NCBI RefSeq assembly: GCF_015461805.1
Contig: NZ_JACVZE010000004.1
Location: forward strand, 496,001-560,000
From: Pseudomonas pisciculturae
Lineage (GTDB): Bacteria; Pseudomonadota; Gammaproteobacteria; Pseudomonadales; Pseudomonadaceae
Reading direction: 5' to 3'
DNA length: 64,000 nucleotides
The notes beneath the pieces are model-generated. The model ran no database searches and was not told the DNA's origin. It worked only from the letters and a program-made list of their open reading frames with translations. The position numbers were made by a program, and so were the translations under genes. This document shows, piece by piece, positions 42,822-50,545 of the stretch (positions are counted from its first letter, which is position 1; each line of letters opens with the position of its first letter).

Positions 42822-43550
42822 ATGCGAATCCTCGTGGTCAACGTCAACACCACCGAATCCATCACCGACACAATCGCCCAGCAGGCGCGGGCCGTGGCGG
42901 CGCCGGGCACCGAGATTGTCGGGCTCACGCCTTACTTCGGCGCAGAGTCGGTGGAGGGCAATTTTGAAAGCTACCTGGCGGCCATCGCAGTGATGGACCG
43001 GGTGATGGCCTATGACCAGCCGTTCGACGCGGTGATCCAGGCAGGCTACGGCGAGCACGGTCGCGAAGGCCTACAGGAACTGTTGAACGTGCCGGTGGTG
43101 GACATCACCGAAGCCGCCGCCAGCACCGCGATGTTCCTCGGCCACGCCTATTCGGTGGTCACCACCCTGGACCGTACCGTGCCGCTGATCGAAGACCGCC
43201 TGAAACTCGCCGGCCTCTACCAGCGCTGCGCCTCGGTGCGAGCCAGCGGCATGGCCGTGTTGGAGCTGGAAGAAAACCCGTTGGCCGCCATGGAAGCCAT
43301 CGTGCGCCAGGCGGAACTGGCCATCAGCGAAGACAAGGCTGAAGTGATCTGCCTGGGCTGCGGCGGCATGGCCGGGCTGGACGAGCAGATTCGCCAGCGT
43401 ACCGGCGTGCCGGTGGTGGATGGGGTGACGGCGGCGGTGACGATTGCTGAGTCGTTGGTGCGGTTGGGGTTGTCGACATCGAAGATCAGGACTTATGCGA
43501 CACCAAGGCCGAAGAAGGTCATTGGCTGGCCAGGGCAGTTCGGCCGCTGA
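42822..43550 (+). CDS. Hydantoin/allantoin racemase family protein (Asp/Glu racemase superfamily)
   Basis: A 242-residue member of the HyuE branch of the aspartate/glutamate racemase superfamily. Family features are ILVVNVNTTESITDTI at the start, the first catalytic cysteine region (VIQAGYGEHG has glycine rather than cysteine at that place), and the second, VICLGCGGMAGL, with an intact cysteine. Loss of the first cysteine, if alignment confirms it, would be unusual for a two-base racemase. It is co-transcribed with the upstream permease. No hydantoinase, allantoinase or carbamoylase is adjacent. Confidence 0.82.
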   Translation: MRILVVNVNTTESITDTIAQQARAVAAPGTEIVGLTPYFGAESVEGNFESYLAAIAVMDRVMAYDQPFDAVIQAGYGEHGREGLQELLNVPVVDITEAAASTAMFLGHAYSVVTTLDRTVPLIEDRLKLAGLYQRCASVRASGMAVLELEENPLAAMEAIVRQAELAISEDKAEVICLGCGGMAGLDEQIRQRTGVPVVDGVTAAVTIAESLVRLGLSTSKIRTYATPRPKKVIGWPGQFGR

Positions 43551-43556
43551 AAATCC

Positions 43557-43665
43557 AATGTGGGAGGGGCGGTGCGACGATTCGACTTGCTCCCGATAGC
43601 GGTGTGTCAGTACCAGATAGGCTGACTGATATATCGCCATCGGGGGCAAGCCCCCTCCCACATTT
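43557..43665. repeat. REP pair with a 16-base insertion in one arm
   Basis: The right arm is a normal ATCGGGGGCAAGCCCCCTCC sequence. The left arm reads TGGGAGGGG, then 16 extra bases (CGGTGCGACGATTCGA, 43570-43585), then CTTGCTCCCGAT. The outward spacer pattern AGCGGTGTGTCAG...CTGACTGAT is kept. Confidence 0.88.
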
Positions 43666-43681
43666 TGAGCCGTGTTCAGTT

Positions 43682-44605
43682 TTAGATGGCACTGAACCGC
43701 CGCCCCAATTGCTGTTCGGCAAACTGTTCAATGATGAAATCCACAAACGCCCGGGTCTTGCCGGGCAGCAATTTGTGTTCGGCGTAGTAAATGGAAATAT
43801 TGCCATCGTCGACATACCAATCCGGCAACACCCGCACCACCGCACCGCTGTGCAGAAACGGCACAGCCATCGGCATGCTCACCAACGCAATCCCCAAACC
43901 CTGGGCGCTGGCGCAGCAGGCGGCTTCGGAGTCGCTCATGGTCATGCTGGGTTTGAGTACCAATGGGCGGTGTTCACGTTCGCGGCTGGTCAATTGCCAG
44001 GACCGCACGCGCCCGGTCTGCGGAGAACGGATAAGAATGCCGTGGCAGCGCGACAAATCTTCAGGCTCAGACACCGGCGGGCGCTGCGCCAGGTAACCCT
44101 TTGATGCCACCAGAACTCGGTGGGCTGGCGTCAACTTGCGCGCCACCACGCCTTGGGGCAACTCGAAACCGCCGCCGATGGCGGCATCGAAGCCTTGGCC
44201 AATCAGGTCCACCTGACGGTTATCAAAATGCCAGTCCGGGCTGATGTCCGGGAAACGCCGCATAAACTCGCCTATCAGCGGCACCACGTAGCGATTGCCA
44301 AACACCGTGCCCATGCTGACCTTGAGCGTGCCCACAGGCCGGCCTTCGGCGCTGGCCAGGTTGGCCACGGCATTTTGGATGGTAGTGAGACTGCCACTGA
44401 CTTCGTCGAGGAACAGCTTGCCCGCTTCAGTCAGGGTGAGACGCCGCGTACTACGCTGGAACAGGCGTACACCCAGGCGCGCTTCGAGCTTGGCGACGCT
44501 TTTACCCACCGCTGCCGGTGTGAGACTCAGGTGCCGCGCCGCCTCGGCAAAACTGCCGCCTTCGGCGCTGCGCACAAAGCATTCGATACTGCCAAAGCTT
44601 TCCAT
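43682..44605 (-). CDS. LysR-family transcriptional regulator
   Basis: A 307-residue LysR protein: N-terminal helix-turn-helix (FAEAARHLSLTPAAVGKSVAKLEARLGVRLFQRSTRRLTLTEAG) and a periplasmic-binding-like effector domain starting GTLKVSMGTVFGNRYVVPLI. It resembles the CrgA/AaeR-like group common beside short-chain dehydrogenases. It is divergent from the SDR gene 127 bases away and most likely controls it; the effector is unknown. Confidence 0.92.
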   Translation of the reverse strand: MESFGSIECFVRSAEGGSFAEAARHLSLTPAAVGKSVAKLEARLGVRLFQRSTRRLTLTEAGKLFLDEVSGSLTTIQNAVANLASAEGRPVGTLKVSMGTVFGNRYVVPLIGEFMRRFPDISPDWHFDNRQVDLIGQGFDAAIGGGFELPQGVVARKLTPAHRVLVASKGYLAQRPPVSEPEDLSRCHGILIRSPQTGRVRSWQLTSREREHRPLVLKPSMTMSDSEAACCASAQGLGIALVSMPMAVPFLHSGAVVRVLPDWYVDDGNISIYYAEHKLLPGKTRAFVDFIIEQFAEQQLGRRFSAI

Positions 44606-44731
44606 ACCGTCCCACTCTAAACTTTTGGTTTACACAGACTATAGCAATCACGGTCTACCGGGAGGGGCCGGTGAGGTCGATACTCGGTTCCAACAACAAG
44701 GCATCCCGCCTTGAACAGCTAGGAGATCGAC

Positions 44732-45478
44732 ATGACCACACAAAACCTCAGCGGCAAAGTCGCCTTGATTCAAGGCGGTTCCCGCGGTATCGGCGCCGCC
44801 ATCGTCAAGCGCCTCGCGGCACAGGGCGCAGCAGTGGCCTTTACCTACGTGAGTTCGGCCGCCAAGGCTGAAGAATTACAGAACAGCGTGATCAGCGAAG
44901 GCGGCAAGGCCCTGGCGATCCACGCCGACAGCGCCAGTGCAGACGCGATTCGCAACGCCGTCAACGCCACCGTCGAAGCCTTTGGGCGCCTGGACATCCT
45001 GGTGAACAACGCCGGCGTACTGGCCATCGCACCGCTGGAAGACTTCAAACTGGAAGACTTCGACCAGACCCTGGCCATCAACGTGCGCAGCGTGTTTATC
45101 GCGACTCAGGAAGCCGCCAAGCATATGGGTGATGGCGGCCGGGTGATCAATATCGGCAGCACCAACGCCGAGCGCATGCCCTTTGGCGGCGGTGGCCCAT
45201 ATGCGATGAGCAAGGCAGCGCTGGTGGGTTTGACCAAAGGTTTGGCGCGCGACCTGGGGCCTAAAGGCATCACCATCAACAACGTGCAACCTGGGCCGGT
45301 GGACACCGATATGAACCCGGCGAACAGTGATTTTGCGGAGAGCTTGATTGGGTTGATGGCGGTGGGGCGGTATGGGCATGTGGAGGAGATTGCCAGCTTC
45401 GTTGCCTATCTGGCAGGCCCAGAGGCCGGGTACATCACCGGTGCCAGCTTGACCATCGACGGTGGCTTCAGCGCCTAG
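44732..45478 (+). CDS. Short-chain dehydrogenase/reductase (3-ketoacyl-ACP-reductase-like)
   Basis: A 248-residue classical SDR. The NAD(P)-binding TGxxxGxG motif appears as QGGSRGIGAAI (near 13-23), then NNAGV (near 88), the active-site Ser in NIGSTNAERMPFGGGG, YAMSK (Tyr/Lys near 154-158) and PGPVDTDMNP. The first glycine motif has Gly-Gly-Ser-Arg in place of the usual Thr-Gly, as in many NADPH enzymes. TAGGAGATCGAC precedes the ATG. Substrate unknown; it pairs with the divergent LysR gene. Confidence 0.92.
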   Translation: MTTQNLSGKVALIQGGSRGIGAAIVKRLAAQGAAVAFTYVSSAAKAEELQNSVISEGGKALAIHADSASADAIRNAVNATVEAFGRLDILVNNAGVLAIAPLEDFKLEDFDQTLAINVRSVFIATQEAAKHMGDGGRVINIGSTNAERMPFGGGGPYAMSKAALVGLTKGLARDLGPKGITINNVQPGPVDTDMNPANSDFAESLIGLMAVGRYGHVEEIASFVAYLAGPEAGYITGASLTIDGGFSA

Positions 45479-45502
45479 GATTCCAGGCACACTTAGAAAC
45501 AA

Positions 45503-45595
45503 ATGTGGGAGGGGGCTTGCCCCCGATGGCGGTAGGTCAGCAACCAATAGGCTGACTGATACACCGCTATCGGGGGCAAGCCCCCTCCTACATTT
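45503..45595. repeat. REP pair, GTGGG ends outward
   Basis: Arms ATGTGGGAGGGGGCTTGCCC and complement (one arm reads CTCCTAC instead of CTCCCAC). The spacer GGTCAG...GCTGACTGATACACCGCT closely follows that of the 43.6 kb pair. It lies between convergent SDR and HAD genes. Confidence 0.9.
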
Positions 45596-45608
45596 TGACC
45601 ATATTTAT

Positions 45609-46295
45609 TCAGCGCATTGGCGGCAAGCCATAAGCCACCAAATCAAACTCCGCGAGTTTGCGGATGATCTGATCAGCATGGTGATACTTGCTGTCGGCCA
45701 TGGCTTCATCGGGCACCGCGATGGCCGTCATATTGGCCGCCTTCGCAGCCGTTACACCAAAGGGTGAATCCTCGAACACCAGGCAATCCTCAGGCGCCAC
45801 GCCCAGACGTCGGGCAGCGGTGAGGAAGATATCCGGCGCAGGCTTGGCGGCGCCGACTTCCGGGTCGTCAGCCGTGACGATGGTGTTGAACAGGCTGAAC
45901 CACTCGCGGTGCAACGTAGTCTTGTGGCCAAACGAATTGCGCGACGAACTAGTGCCCACGGCAATCGGAATATTGTGCGCCTTCAAGTGCCGCACCAACG
46001 CCTCGGCGCCGGGCATGCCCAGGGCCGTGGGGAAACGCTCACTCATAAGGGGTTCGCGGATCTTCAGGAACTCGGCGGGCGTGATCGGCAGGTCCAGCGC
46101 CTTCACCACGTAGTCAGCCAGGTCTTGGGCACCGCGACCGATGATGTGCTGCTTGATCCCCCAGTCGTAGGTACGGCCGTAGCGTTCTGCGATGATCTGT
46201 GTGACTTCGGTGTAGATACCTTCCGTATCCAGCAACAAACCGTCCATATCGAAAATCACGGCCTTGATCGGGCCGGCGGTACGCGGTGCGTTCAT
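45609..46295 (-). CDS. HAD-superfamily phosphatase (beta-phosphoglucomutase/GS1-like)
   Basis: A 228-residue HAD hydrolase with motif I VIFDMDGLLLDTEG, motif II VGTSSSRNSFG, the lysine region AAKPAPDIFL and motif IV CLVFEDSPFGVTAAKAAN. The alpha-helical cap after motif I places it in the subfamily of sugar-phosphate and pseudouridine 5'-phosphatases. The ATG at 46295 matches the family N-terminus; upstream residues have no similarity. Single gene, convergent with the SDR. Confidence 0.9.
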   Translation of the reverse strand: MNAPRTAGPIKAVIFDMDGLLLDTEGIYTEVTQIIAERYGRTYDWGIKQHIIGRGAQDLADYVVKALDLPITPAEFLKIREPLMSERFPTALGMPGAEALVRHLKAHNIPIAVGTSSSRNSFGHKTTLHREWFSLFNTIVTADDPEVGAAKPAPDIFLTAARRLGVAPEDCLVFEDSPFGVTAAKAANMTAIAVPDEAMADSKYHHADQIIRKLAEFDLVAYGLPPMR

Positions 46296-46404
46296 CAAAA
46301 CAGATCCTTGGGGGGAAGGACTAAAAGGATTCAGCACAATAACGGCCGCCCTCACCCACAGGCAACCCTTTAGACTGTGCACCCGCCCTTTCGAAGTGCC
46401 CGCG

Positions 46405-46770
46405 ATGCTCTACCGTCTAGCCGCCGACAGCTTGGTGCTGTTTCACTTAAGCTTCATCCTGTTCGTATTGTTCGGCGGGTTGCTCGCGCTCAAATGGCCC
46501 CGCGTGATGTGGCTGCATCTGCCAGCGGTGGCCTGGGGCATTGCCGTCGAACTACTGCACCTGCCCTGCCCGCTCACCCGCTGGGAAAACCTGTTTCGCC
46601 ATCTCGCGGGGCAAGACGGCTATGGCGGCGGGTTTATCGAGCACTACATCCTCACGCTGATCTACCCGGCGGGGCTGACGCCGAATATTCAGCTGGTGCT
46701 GGGGGCTGTTGTGGTGGTGATCAACGTTGCGGTGTATGTGCGCTTGATACGGCGTAGCCGCTCAATTTGA
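46405..46770 (+). CDS. DUF2784-family small membrane protein
   Basis: A 121-residue protein with four hydrophobic segments (LVLFHLSFILFVLFGGLLAL; MWLHLPAVAWGIAVELL; IEHYILTLIYPAGL; LVLGAVVVVINVAVYVRL) and the conserved CPLTRWENLFR loop typical of DUF2784. Function unknown. Start ATG at 46405. It stands alone between the divergent HAD gene and the next gene. Confidence 0.82.
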   Translation: MLYRLAADSLVLFHLSFILFVLFGGLLALKWPRVMWLHLPAVAWGIAVELLHLPCPLTRWENLFRHLAGQDGYGGGFIEHYILTLIYPAGLTPNIQLVLGAVVVVINVAVYVRLIRRSRSI

Positions 46771-46838
46771 GCTTTTGCTGCGCCATCTCAGCGCTATATA
46801 GTTAAACGTATAACGCTAATTAAGCTGAGGACACGTTG

Positions 46839-47498
46839 ATGAGTGCACAACCCAAAGAAGCCGTAGGTGCGGCCTACAGCCTTGAATCCATGCGTTACGC
46901 CCAGGCCATGACCTGGAAAGCCATCGAAGCCCTCTCCCAGCGCATCCGCCCCGGCATGCTCGAATCCGAAGCCCGCGAATTGGGCAAACACGTCCTCGCC
47001 GAACTCGATATGCAACGCATCTGGCACCCGTTGCTGGTGCGCTTCGGTGCCAACACCCTCAAGACATTCAAACAACGCTCCGACGGCGACCCAGTGCTGG
47101 GCGACAACGACATCTTCTTCATCGACATGGGCGCCGTCTGGCAAGGCCACGAAGGCGACGCCGGCGCCACCTTCAGCACCGGCACCGATCCGCAAATGAT
47201 CGCCTGCGCCAACGCTGCCAAAACACTCTTCGACCTTGTGCAAGCTCGCTGGAAAAACGACCAAGTCGTCGGCCTGGAGCTTTACCGCTACGCCGAAGAA
47301 CAAGCCCAAGCCATGGGCTGGCAATTGAACCTGGACATCAAGGGCCACCGCGTCAGCGACTTCCCCCACGCCATTCATCGTGGCGGCGACCTGGGCGACT
47401 TCGAGCATTACCCGAATGAAGGCTTGTGGATTCTCGAAATCCAGATCGCCCACCCGACCAAGCCCTACGGCGCATTCTACGAAGACTTACTGGCTTAA
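46839..47498 (+). CDS. M24-family peptidase-like protein (pita-bread fold)
   Basis: A 219-residue protein resembling the catalytic half of Xaa-Pro aminopeptidases and creatinases. Metal-ligand candidates are FFIDMGAVWQGHEGDAGATF (two aspartates), HRVSDFPHAIH (histidine) and LWILEIQI (glutamate); the last expected glutamate is not evident. The protein lacks the N-terminal domain of aminopeptidase P and could be a divergent or inactive member. A TAATTAAGCTGAGGA stretch supplies the ribosome site; the TTG at 46836 directly precedes the ATG. The next gene follows after 16 bases. Confidence 0.82.
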   Translation: MSAQPKEAVGAAYSLESMRYAQAMTWKAIEALSQRIRPGMLESEARELGKHVLAELDMQRIWHPLLVRFGANTLKTFKQRSDGDPVLGDNDIFFIDMGAVWQGHEGDAGATFSTGTDPQMIACANAAKTLFDLVQARWKNDQVVGLELYRYAEEQAQAMGWQLNLDIKGHRVSDFPHAIHRGGDLGDFEHYPNEGLWILEIQIAHPTKPYGAFYEDLLA

Positions 47499-47514
47499 CC
47501 TTTTAGGACCACAA

Positions 47515-47868
47515 ATGACACGCCCCAACGAATCCACGGTGCTGCTATTTTCCTACGGCACATTGCAGGACAAATCCGTACAACTGGCCAACTTCGGCAG
47601 AGAACTGACCGGCCAGCACGACGCCATGCTGGGCTATTCGCAAAGCTGGGTAGAAATCACCGACCCACACGTGCTGGCGAGCAGCGGCAAGACCCACCAC
47701 CCCATCGTCGCCCCGACAACCGAGCCACGCGCCAGGGTCGAGGGGATGGTGTTCCAGATTACCGAGGCCGAGTTGGCGGCGGCGGACGCGTATGAAGTCT
47801 CGGACTACAAACGCGTGGCGGTGGGGTTGGCGTCAGGCTTGACCGCTTGGGTGTACGTGCAGGCTTGA
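47515..47868 (+). CDS. Gamma-glutamylcyclotransferase-like (AIG2/GGCT) protein
   Basis: A 117-residue protein of the gamma-glutamylcyclotransferase-like fold. It has the substrate-loop signature LLFSYGTLQDKSVQ near residue 10 and the conserved ITEAELAAADAYEVSDYKRVAV near the C-terminus, with the glutamate expected to be catalytic in AYEVSDY. TTAGGA lies nine bases before the ATG. Likely co-transcribed with the M24-like gene, which may suggest peptide or glutathione turnover; that link is inference. Confidence 0.85.
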   Translation: MTRPNESTVLLFSYGTLQDKSVQLANFGRELTGQHDAMLGYSQSWVEITDPHVLASSGKTHHPIVAPTTEPRARVEGMVFQITEAELAAADAYEVSDYKRVAVGLASGLTAWVYVQA

Positions 47869-47956
47869 GGGGCAGATTGTTTTCAATCTGTTACAAGAGC
47901 GATTAAAGTGCAGCCCCGAGAATTGAATCTCGGGGTTTAGCCCATGGAGTTTTACA

Positions 47957-48292
47957 GTGAAGTACGTCAGTAAAGTGGTTGCAGCAGCCGTCCTCGGTTT
48001 CACCCTCGCAGGCTGCACCGGCACCGCCATCAAATCCCCGCAATACGACAGCAGCCAATACACCGTGCTGGGTCACAGCGAAGCCAGCGCCACCGGCATC
48101 ATGCTGTTCGGCATTATCCCGATCGGCCAAAACAGCCGTTTCGTACGCGCCCAGGATGAAGCCATCAAAGCCAAAGGCGGCGATGCGCTGATCAACACTC
48201 AGATCCAGGAAAAATGGTTTTGGGCATGGGTGCTGAGCGGTTACACCACCAAGATTTCGGGTGATGTGGTTAAGCTGAAAACTGCGCAGTAA
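47957..48292 (+). CDS. Small outer-membrane lipoprotein, TRL-like
   Basis: A 111-residue exported lipoprotein. The signal peptide MKYVSKVVAAAVLGFTLAGC ends in the lipobox LAGC with Cys20 as the lipidated residue. The mature part (YDSSQYTVLGHSEASATGIMLFGIIPIGQNSRFVRAQDEAI...) resembles the TRL-like family, whose IIPIG and GGDALIN segments are usual. Start codon is GTG at 47957. A terminator follows 20 bases after the stop. Function unknown. Confidence 0.87.
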   Translation: MKYVSKVVAAAVLGFTLAGCTGTAIKSPQYDSSQYTVLGHSEASATGIMLFGIIPIGQNSRFVRAQDEAIKAKGGDALINTQIQEKWFWAWVLSGYTTKISGDVVKLKTAQ

Positions 48293-48308
48293 GGCGTTAT
48301 GCGTTGAG

Positions 48309-48338
48309 AAAAACACCGGGCGTTGCTCGGTGTTTTTT
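48309..48338 (+). terminator. Terminator after the lipoprotein gene
   Basis: AAACACCG and CGGTGTTT form a stem around GGCGTTGCT, followed by T-rich sequence. Seventeen bases past the lipoprotein stop codon. Confidence 0.85.
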
Positions 48339-48466
48339 ATTGGGCGGTCTGCGTACGGATGGCATCCATCTGTTGGGGAATCATTTCAGGAGCGGAGCTT
48401 TTGTATTCCATAAATGAAAAAAACCCTGACTTCTTTCGAAACCAGGGGTCTTGTCTACATCGAATA

Positions 48467-48490
48467 TGGCGGTGAAGGAGAGATTCGAAC
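48467..48490. repeat. Direct repeat of the tRNA-Ser 3' end (att-like site)
   Basis: Twenty-four bases identical to the CCA-containing 3' end of the tRNA-Ser gene at 50135-50158, in the same orientation 1.67 kb away; four more bases upstream match with one difference. Such duplications are made when integrative elements insert at tRNA genes. The bases before it also resemble the tRNA's terminator region, so a partial tRNA-gene duplicate is possible. Confidence 0.85.
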
Positions 48491-48523
48491 GCCAGACTCG
48501 GGGATTGTGGTTTACATGCCCAT

Positions 48524-48563
48524 AAAAAGGCCCCCACACCTGGATTGAGTGTAGGGGCCTTTT
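48524..48563 (-). terminator. Terminator after the 67-residue gene
   Basis: AAAAAGGCCCC and GGGGCCTTTT form a long GC-rich stem with CACACCTGGATTGAGTGT as a secondary loop arm. It lies 15 bases past the stop codon of the minus-strand gene ending at 48578. Confidence 0.85.
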
Positions 48564-48577
48564 GAACATAAGCGGCG

Positions 48578-48781
48578 TTACTCGCTAGCGGCTGGCTTCC
48601 ATATGCCGTCGACATACTCGCCCTCTGGCGCGGCGGCCTTCGGCGCACGGCGGCCGATGGTGTAGACCAGGCCCTCACCCAGCGCATTGACCGACAGAAG
48701 CTCCCAACCGGTTTGCAATGCGCGGTTGACAGCGGCCGGGTTATTTTCCTGGGCGATTTGCACAATACCTTCAAAACTCAT
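48578..48781 (-). CDS. Hypothetical 67-residue protein
   Basis: A small soluble protein starting MSFEGIVQIAQENN. Start ATG at 48781 has AAGGAG eight bases upstream; the longer reading to 48880 has no ribosome site. It resembles short DUF-type proteins of Pseudomonas with the pattern ALQTGWELLSVNALGEGLVYTIGR, which looks like one beta-hairpin unit, but I do not recognise a named family. It lies inside the interval flanked by the tRNA repeat yet has normal G+C, so it may be older than the element. A strong terminator follows. Confidence 0.65.
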   Translation of the reverse strand: MSFEGIVQIAQENNPAAVNRALQTGWELLSVNALGEGLVYTIGRRAPKAAAPEGEYVDGIWKPAASE

Positions 48782-48991
48782 ATGTGATGCTCCTTGTGGG
48801 TTGTGGCTCATTGTAGTCACGATCACACGTTGCCAACTCATTGCGGTCGTTTGCAACAGGCCGATATATCCCACAAGCAATCACTTAAACACGGCTACTG
48901 AACCAGGACGATTCAAAGAGGCCAAATACAGGATAAGGGCGGCCTATTCTGGAAACGCCTTAGCACGACATCCCGGGACTGAACAAAGGGG

Positions 48992-49648
48992 TTAGAGACT
49001 TTTCCAAAAGATGCGGAATACGTCGGCAAAGCTTCGATTGAGAGAATTGAATATTATGAATAGCGCTCTTGGTACTGTTGGCAGATTCTCGAGTACTTCC
49101 TCAAAAGTCGGCTCGCGACGTGAAGCTGTTCTGATAATTTCGCGCAACTGGCCCACATTTGGGTCGACAGAAATTTCCTCATCCAATGCTCGAACCTTCT
49201 CAGCGCTTTCTGATGCATTTAGTAACGCAATGCGCAAGTTATCGTTTTTAGCAATTTCCTCAAGTACCTGGCGCTCGTGGTGCGAATACTGCTCCTTTAA
49301 AAACAACGCAAGGCTAGCTTTTTTGACGAGGAGCTCCATAGCTTTCTTTTTGAGCGCTAAGTCGTCGATTTCTTGTACGGTTTGGGCGCGAGCTGACTGA
49401 AGCTTATCAAGCTGCTCCGCTGTTACCGCCATCGACTTCAGTGTTTCAATTTCTACACTTTTGAGGTCCGCTTGAGTAATTGCGGGACGCGTAAGGGCCA
49501 AGAGTCCTGCTACCGATGCAAGCCCCCCTACGATACCAGCGTATGCAAAATAGTCGTCTTTAGTCACAACGCCGAATCTGGTGGCAATCCAGCCGCCAAC
49601 GAAGTAAACGATGCACGCTAAAATTATTGCCGCGTAAGCTTTTCTCAA
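48992..49648 (-). CDS. Hypothetical membrane protein with coiled coil
   Basis: A 218-residue protein of unknown function. Two hydrophobic helices near the N-terminus (AAIILACIVYFVGGWIA; AYAGIVGGLASVAGLLAL) are followed by a long charged helical region (about 65-150; LDKLQSARAQTVQEIDDLALKKKAMELL) likely to be a coiled coil in the cytoplasm. The start codon appears to be TTG at 49648, preceded by GAGGGATG. Codon use is more AT-rich than in neighbouring genes, consistent with acquisition. It sits between the tRNA-Ser gene and its 3'-end repeat. Confidence 0.7.
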   Translation of the reverse strand: MRKAYAAIILACIVYFVGGWIATRFGVVTKDDYFAYAGIVGGLASVAGLLALTRPAITQADLKSVEIETLKSMAVTAEQLDKLQSARAQTVQEIDDLALKKKAMELLVKKASLALFLKEQYSHHERQVLEEIAKNDNLRIALLNASESAEKVRALDEEISVDPNVGQLREIIRTASRREPTFEEVLENLPTVPRALFIIFNSLNRSFADVFRIFWKSL

Positions 49649-49705
49649 AGTACATCCCTCATTTATGCGCCAGGTATTGGCGCCCGCAGAGCCTGAAGTG
49701 ATTCG

Positions 49706-49914
49706 CTAGGACGACCGTAGACGCATAATCGCAGCTGTAATAGCTTCAGCATTGGTGTCCAAAGTTCCCATAGCTGCTGCTGCGTTAATCGCAACATTCT
49801 CCCGGCCATTTTCTGAGAGCCACTTAGTTATCTCTTCAATCGCCGCACCGAGTTGTGCAGGAGCAATGTCAGAGCGTCTGCAGCCGCGATCTTTGCATCT
49901 GAGTTATCTAGCAT
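49706..49914 (-). pseudogene. Frameshifted small gene in the tRNA-Ser element
   Basis: From the ATG at 49914 (AGGGA upstream) the frame reads MLDNSDAKIAAADALTLLL and stops after 28 codons. Shifting frame near the 16th codon opens a second stretch ending ...NAAAAMGTLDTNAEAITAAIMRLRSS at 49706, whose alanine-rich pattern looks like real protein. Joined, they would encode about 70 residues. I read this as a gene broken by a one- or two-base indel; programmed frameshifting or a sequencing error are alternatives. It precedes the membrane-protein gene by 57 bases. Confidence 0.5.
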
Positions 49915-50134
49915 GGCGGTCGTCCCTGATTAGTGCTGCGGAAAGCCTAGCCCACTCATCCAAACAGATTACGATCCAAGTTCGCGTTTCAGCGAAGGAG
50001 AGCTGTCCTGAGTCTTATGTCCCCAAAAAGGGCGCCAGTCCCATATCAGTCCCATATAACCCTTTTTTCAACCTCCAAAAACCACAAACCCCCGACTTTC
50101 TCTAGGAAAATCAGGGGTTTGTGTTTACTTAATG
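49915..50134. other. Gap between the element's genes and tRNA-Ser
   Basis: About 220 AT-rich bases. Includes an 11-base tandem repeat (50036-50057) and, next to the tRNA, the likely tRNA terminator ACAAACCCC...GGGGTTTGT (about 50083-50123). The minus strand carries a short open stretch (LIWDWRPFWGHKTQ) that could be a gene relic, but it has no start. Confidence 0.5.
50036..50057. repeat. Tandem 11-bp repeat
   Basis: CAGTCCCATAT occurs twice without a gap, about 80 bases from the tRNA-Ser 3' end. It may be an arm-type integrase site or part of an eroded integrase gene. Confidence 0.8.
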
Positions 50135-50224
50135 TGGCGGTGAAGGAGAGATTCGAACTCTCGATACAATTTCTTGTATACACACTTTCCAGGCGTGCTC
50201 CTTAAGCCACTCGGACACTTCACC
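50135..50224 (-). tRNA. tRNA-Ser(GGA)
   Basis: A 90-base type II tRNA gene. The acceptor stem GGTGAAG pairs with CTTCACC, followed by discriminator G and an encoded CCA. The anticodon loop CTGGAAA gives GGA (serine), the long variable arm lies between it and the T arm GAGAGTTCGAATCTCTC, and the D arm is GAGTGGCTTAAGGAG. Its 3' 24 bases are duplicated at 48467-48490, so it has served as an integration site. Confidence 0.95.
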
Positions 50225-50545
50225 GTATCTCGTCAAACAAGTTCAGTCTGTCGAGGCGCGCTAATGTAGTCGAAAGCCTTTCCGATGGCAAAGGTTTTTT
50301 TCAGAATTTTCATGCGGTTAGCGGGATATGCCGGAATACGCCCGGCAAGGGGCGGTGTTTCTGCCATTCTCAGGCATGTGCAGTACACCTCTGGAGCGGC
50401 TGTTGCGCCCTGCCCTACGCGGTGCAGCGTGCGCCGTCAGGGAAAAGCCTGACTGGGCAGTCAGTCACGGCGCTTTACCGGGACGGGCGTGGTGGGTAAC
50501 GTTTGTGCATGCCCTTCTATAACAAGCCCTACAAGGAACCGCGTC
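50225..50545. other. Gap between tRNA-Ser and the crotonase gene
   Basis: About 320 bases. CCTTTCCGATGGCAAAGG followed by seven T (50277-50303) is a small terminator-like hairpin on the plus strand with no obvious gene before it. A 64-codon open frame at 50328-50522 lacks family resemblance and a good ribosome site, so I do not call it. Confidence 0.5.

Noticed and set aside
50017..50205. Open frame running through tRNA-Ser
   Set aside because: Half of it is the tRNA gene read as protein, a familiar artefact.
50328..50522. 64-codon open frame between tRNA-Ser and the crotonase gene
   Set aside because: No ribosome site or recognisable pattern; in a gap with many prolines and arginines typical of random high-G+C sequence.
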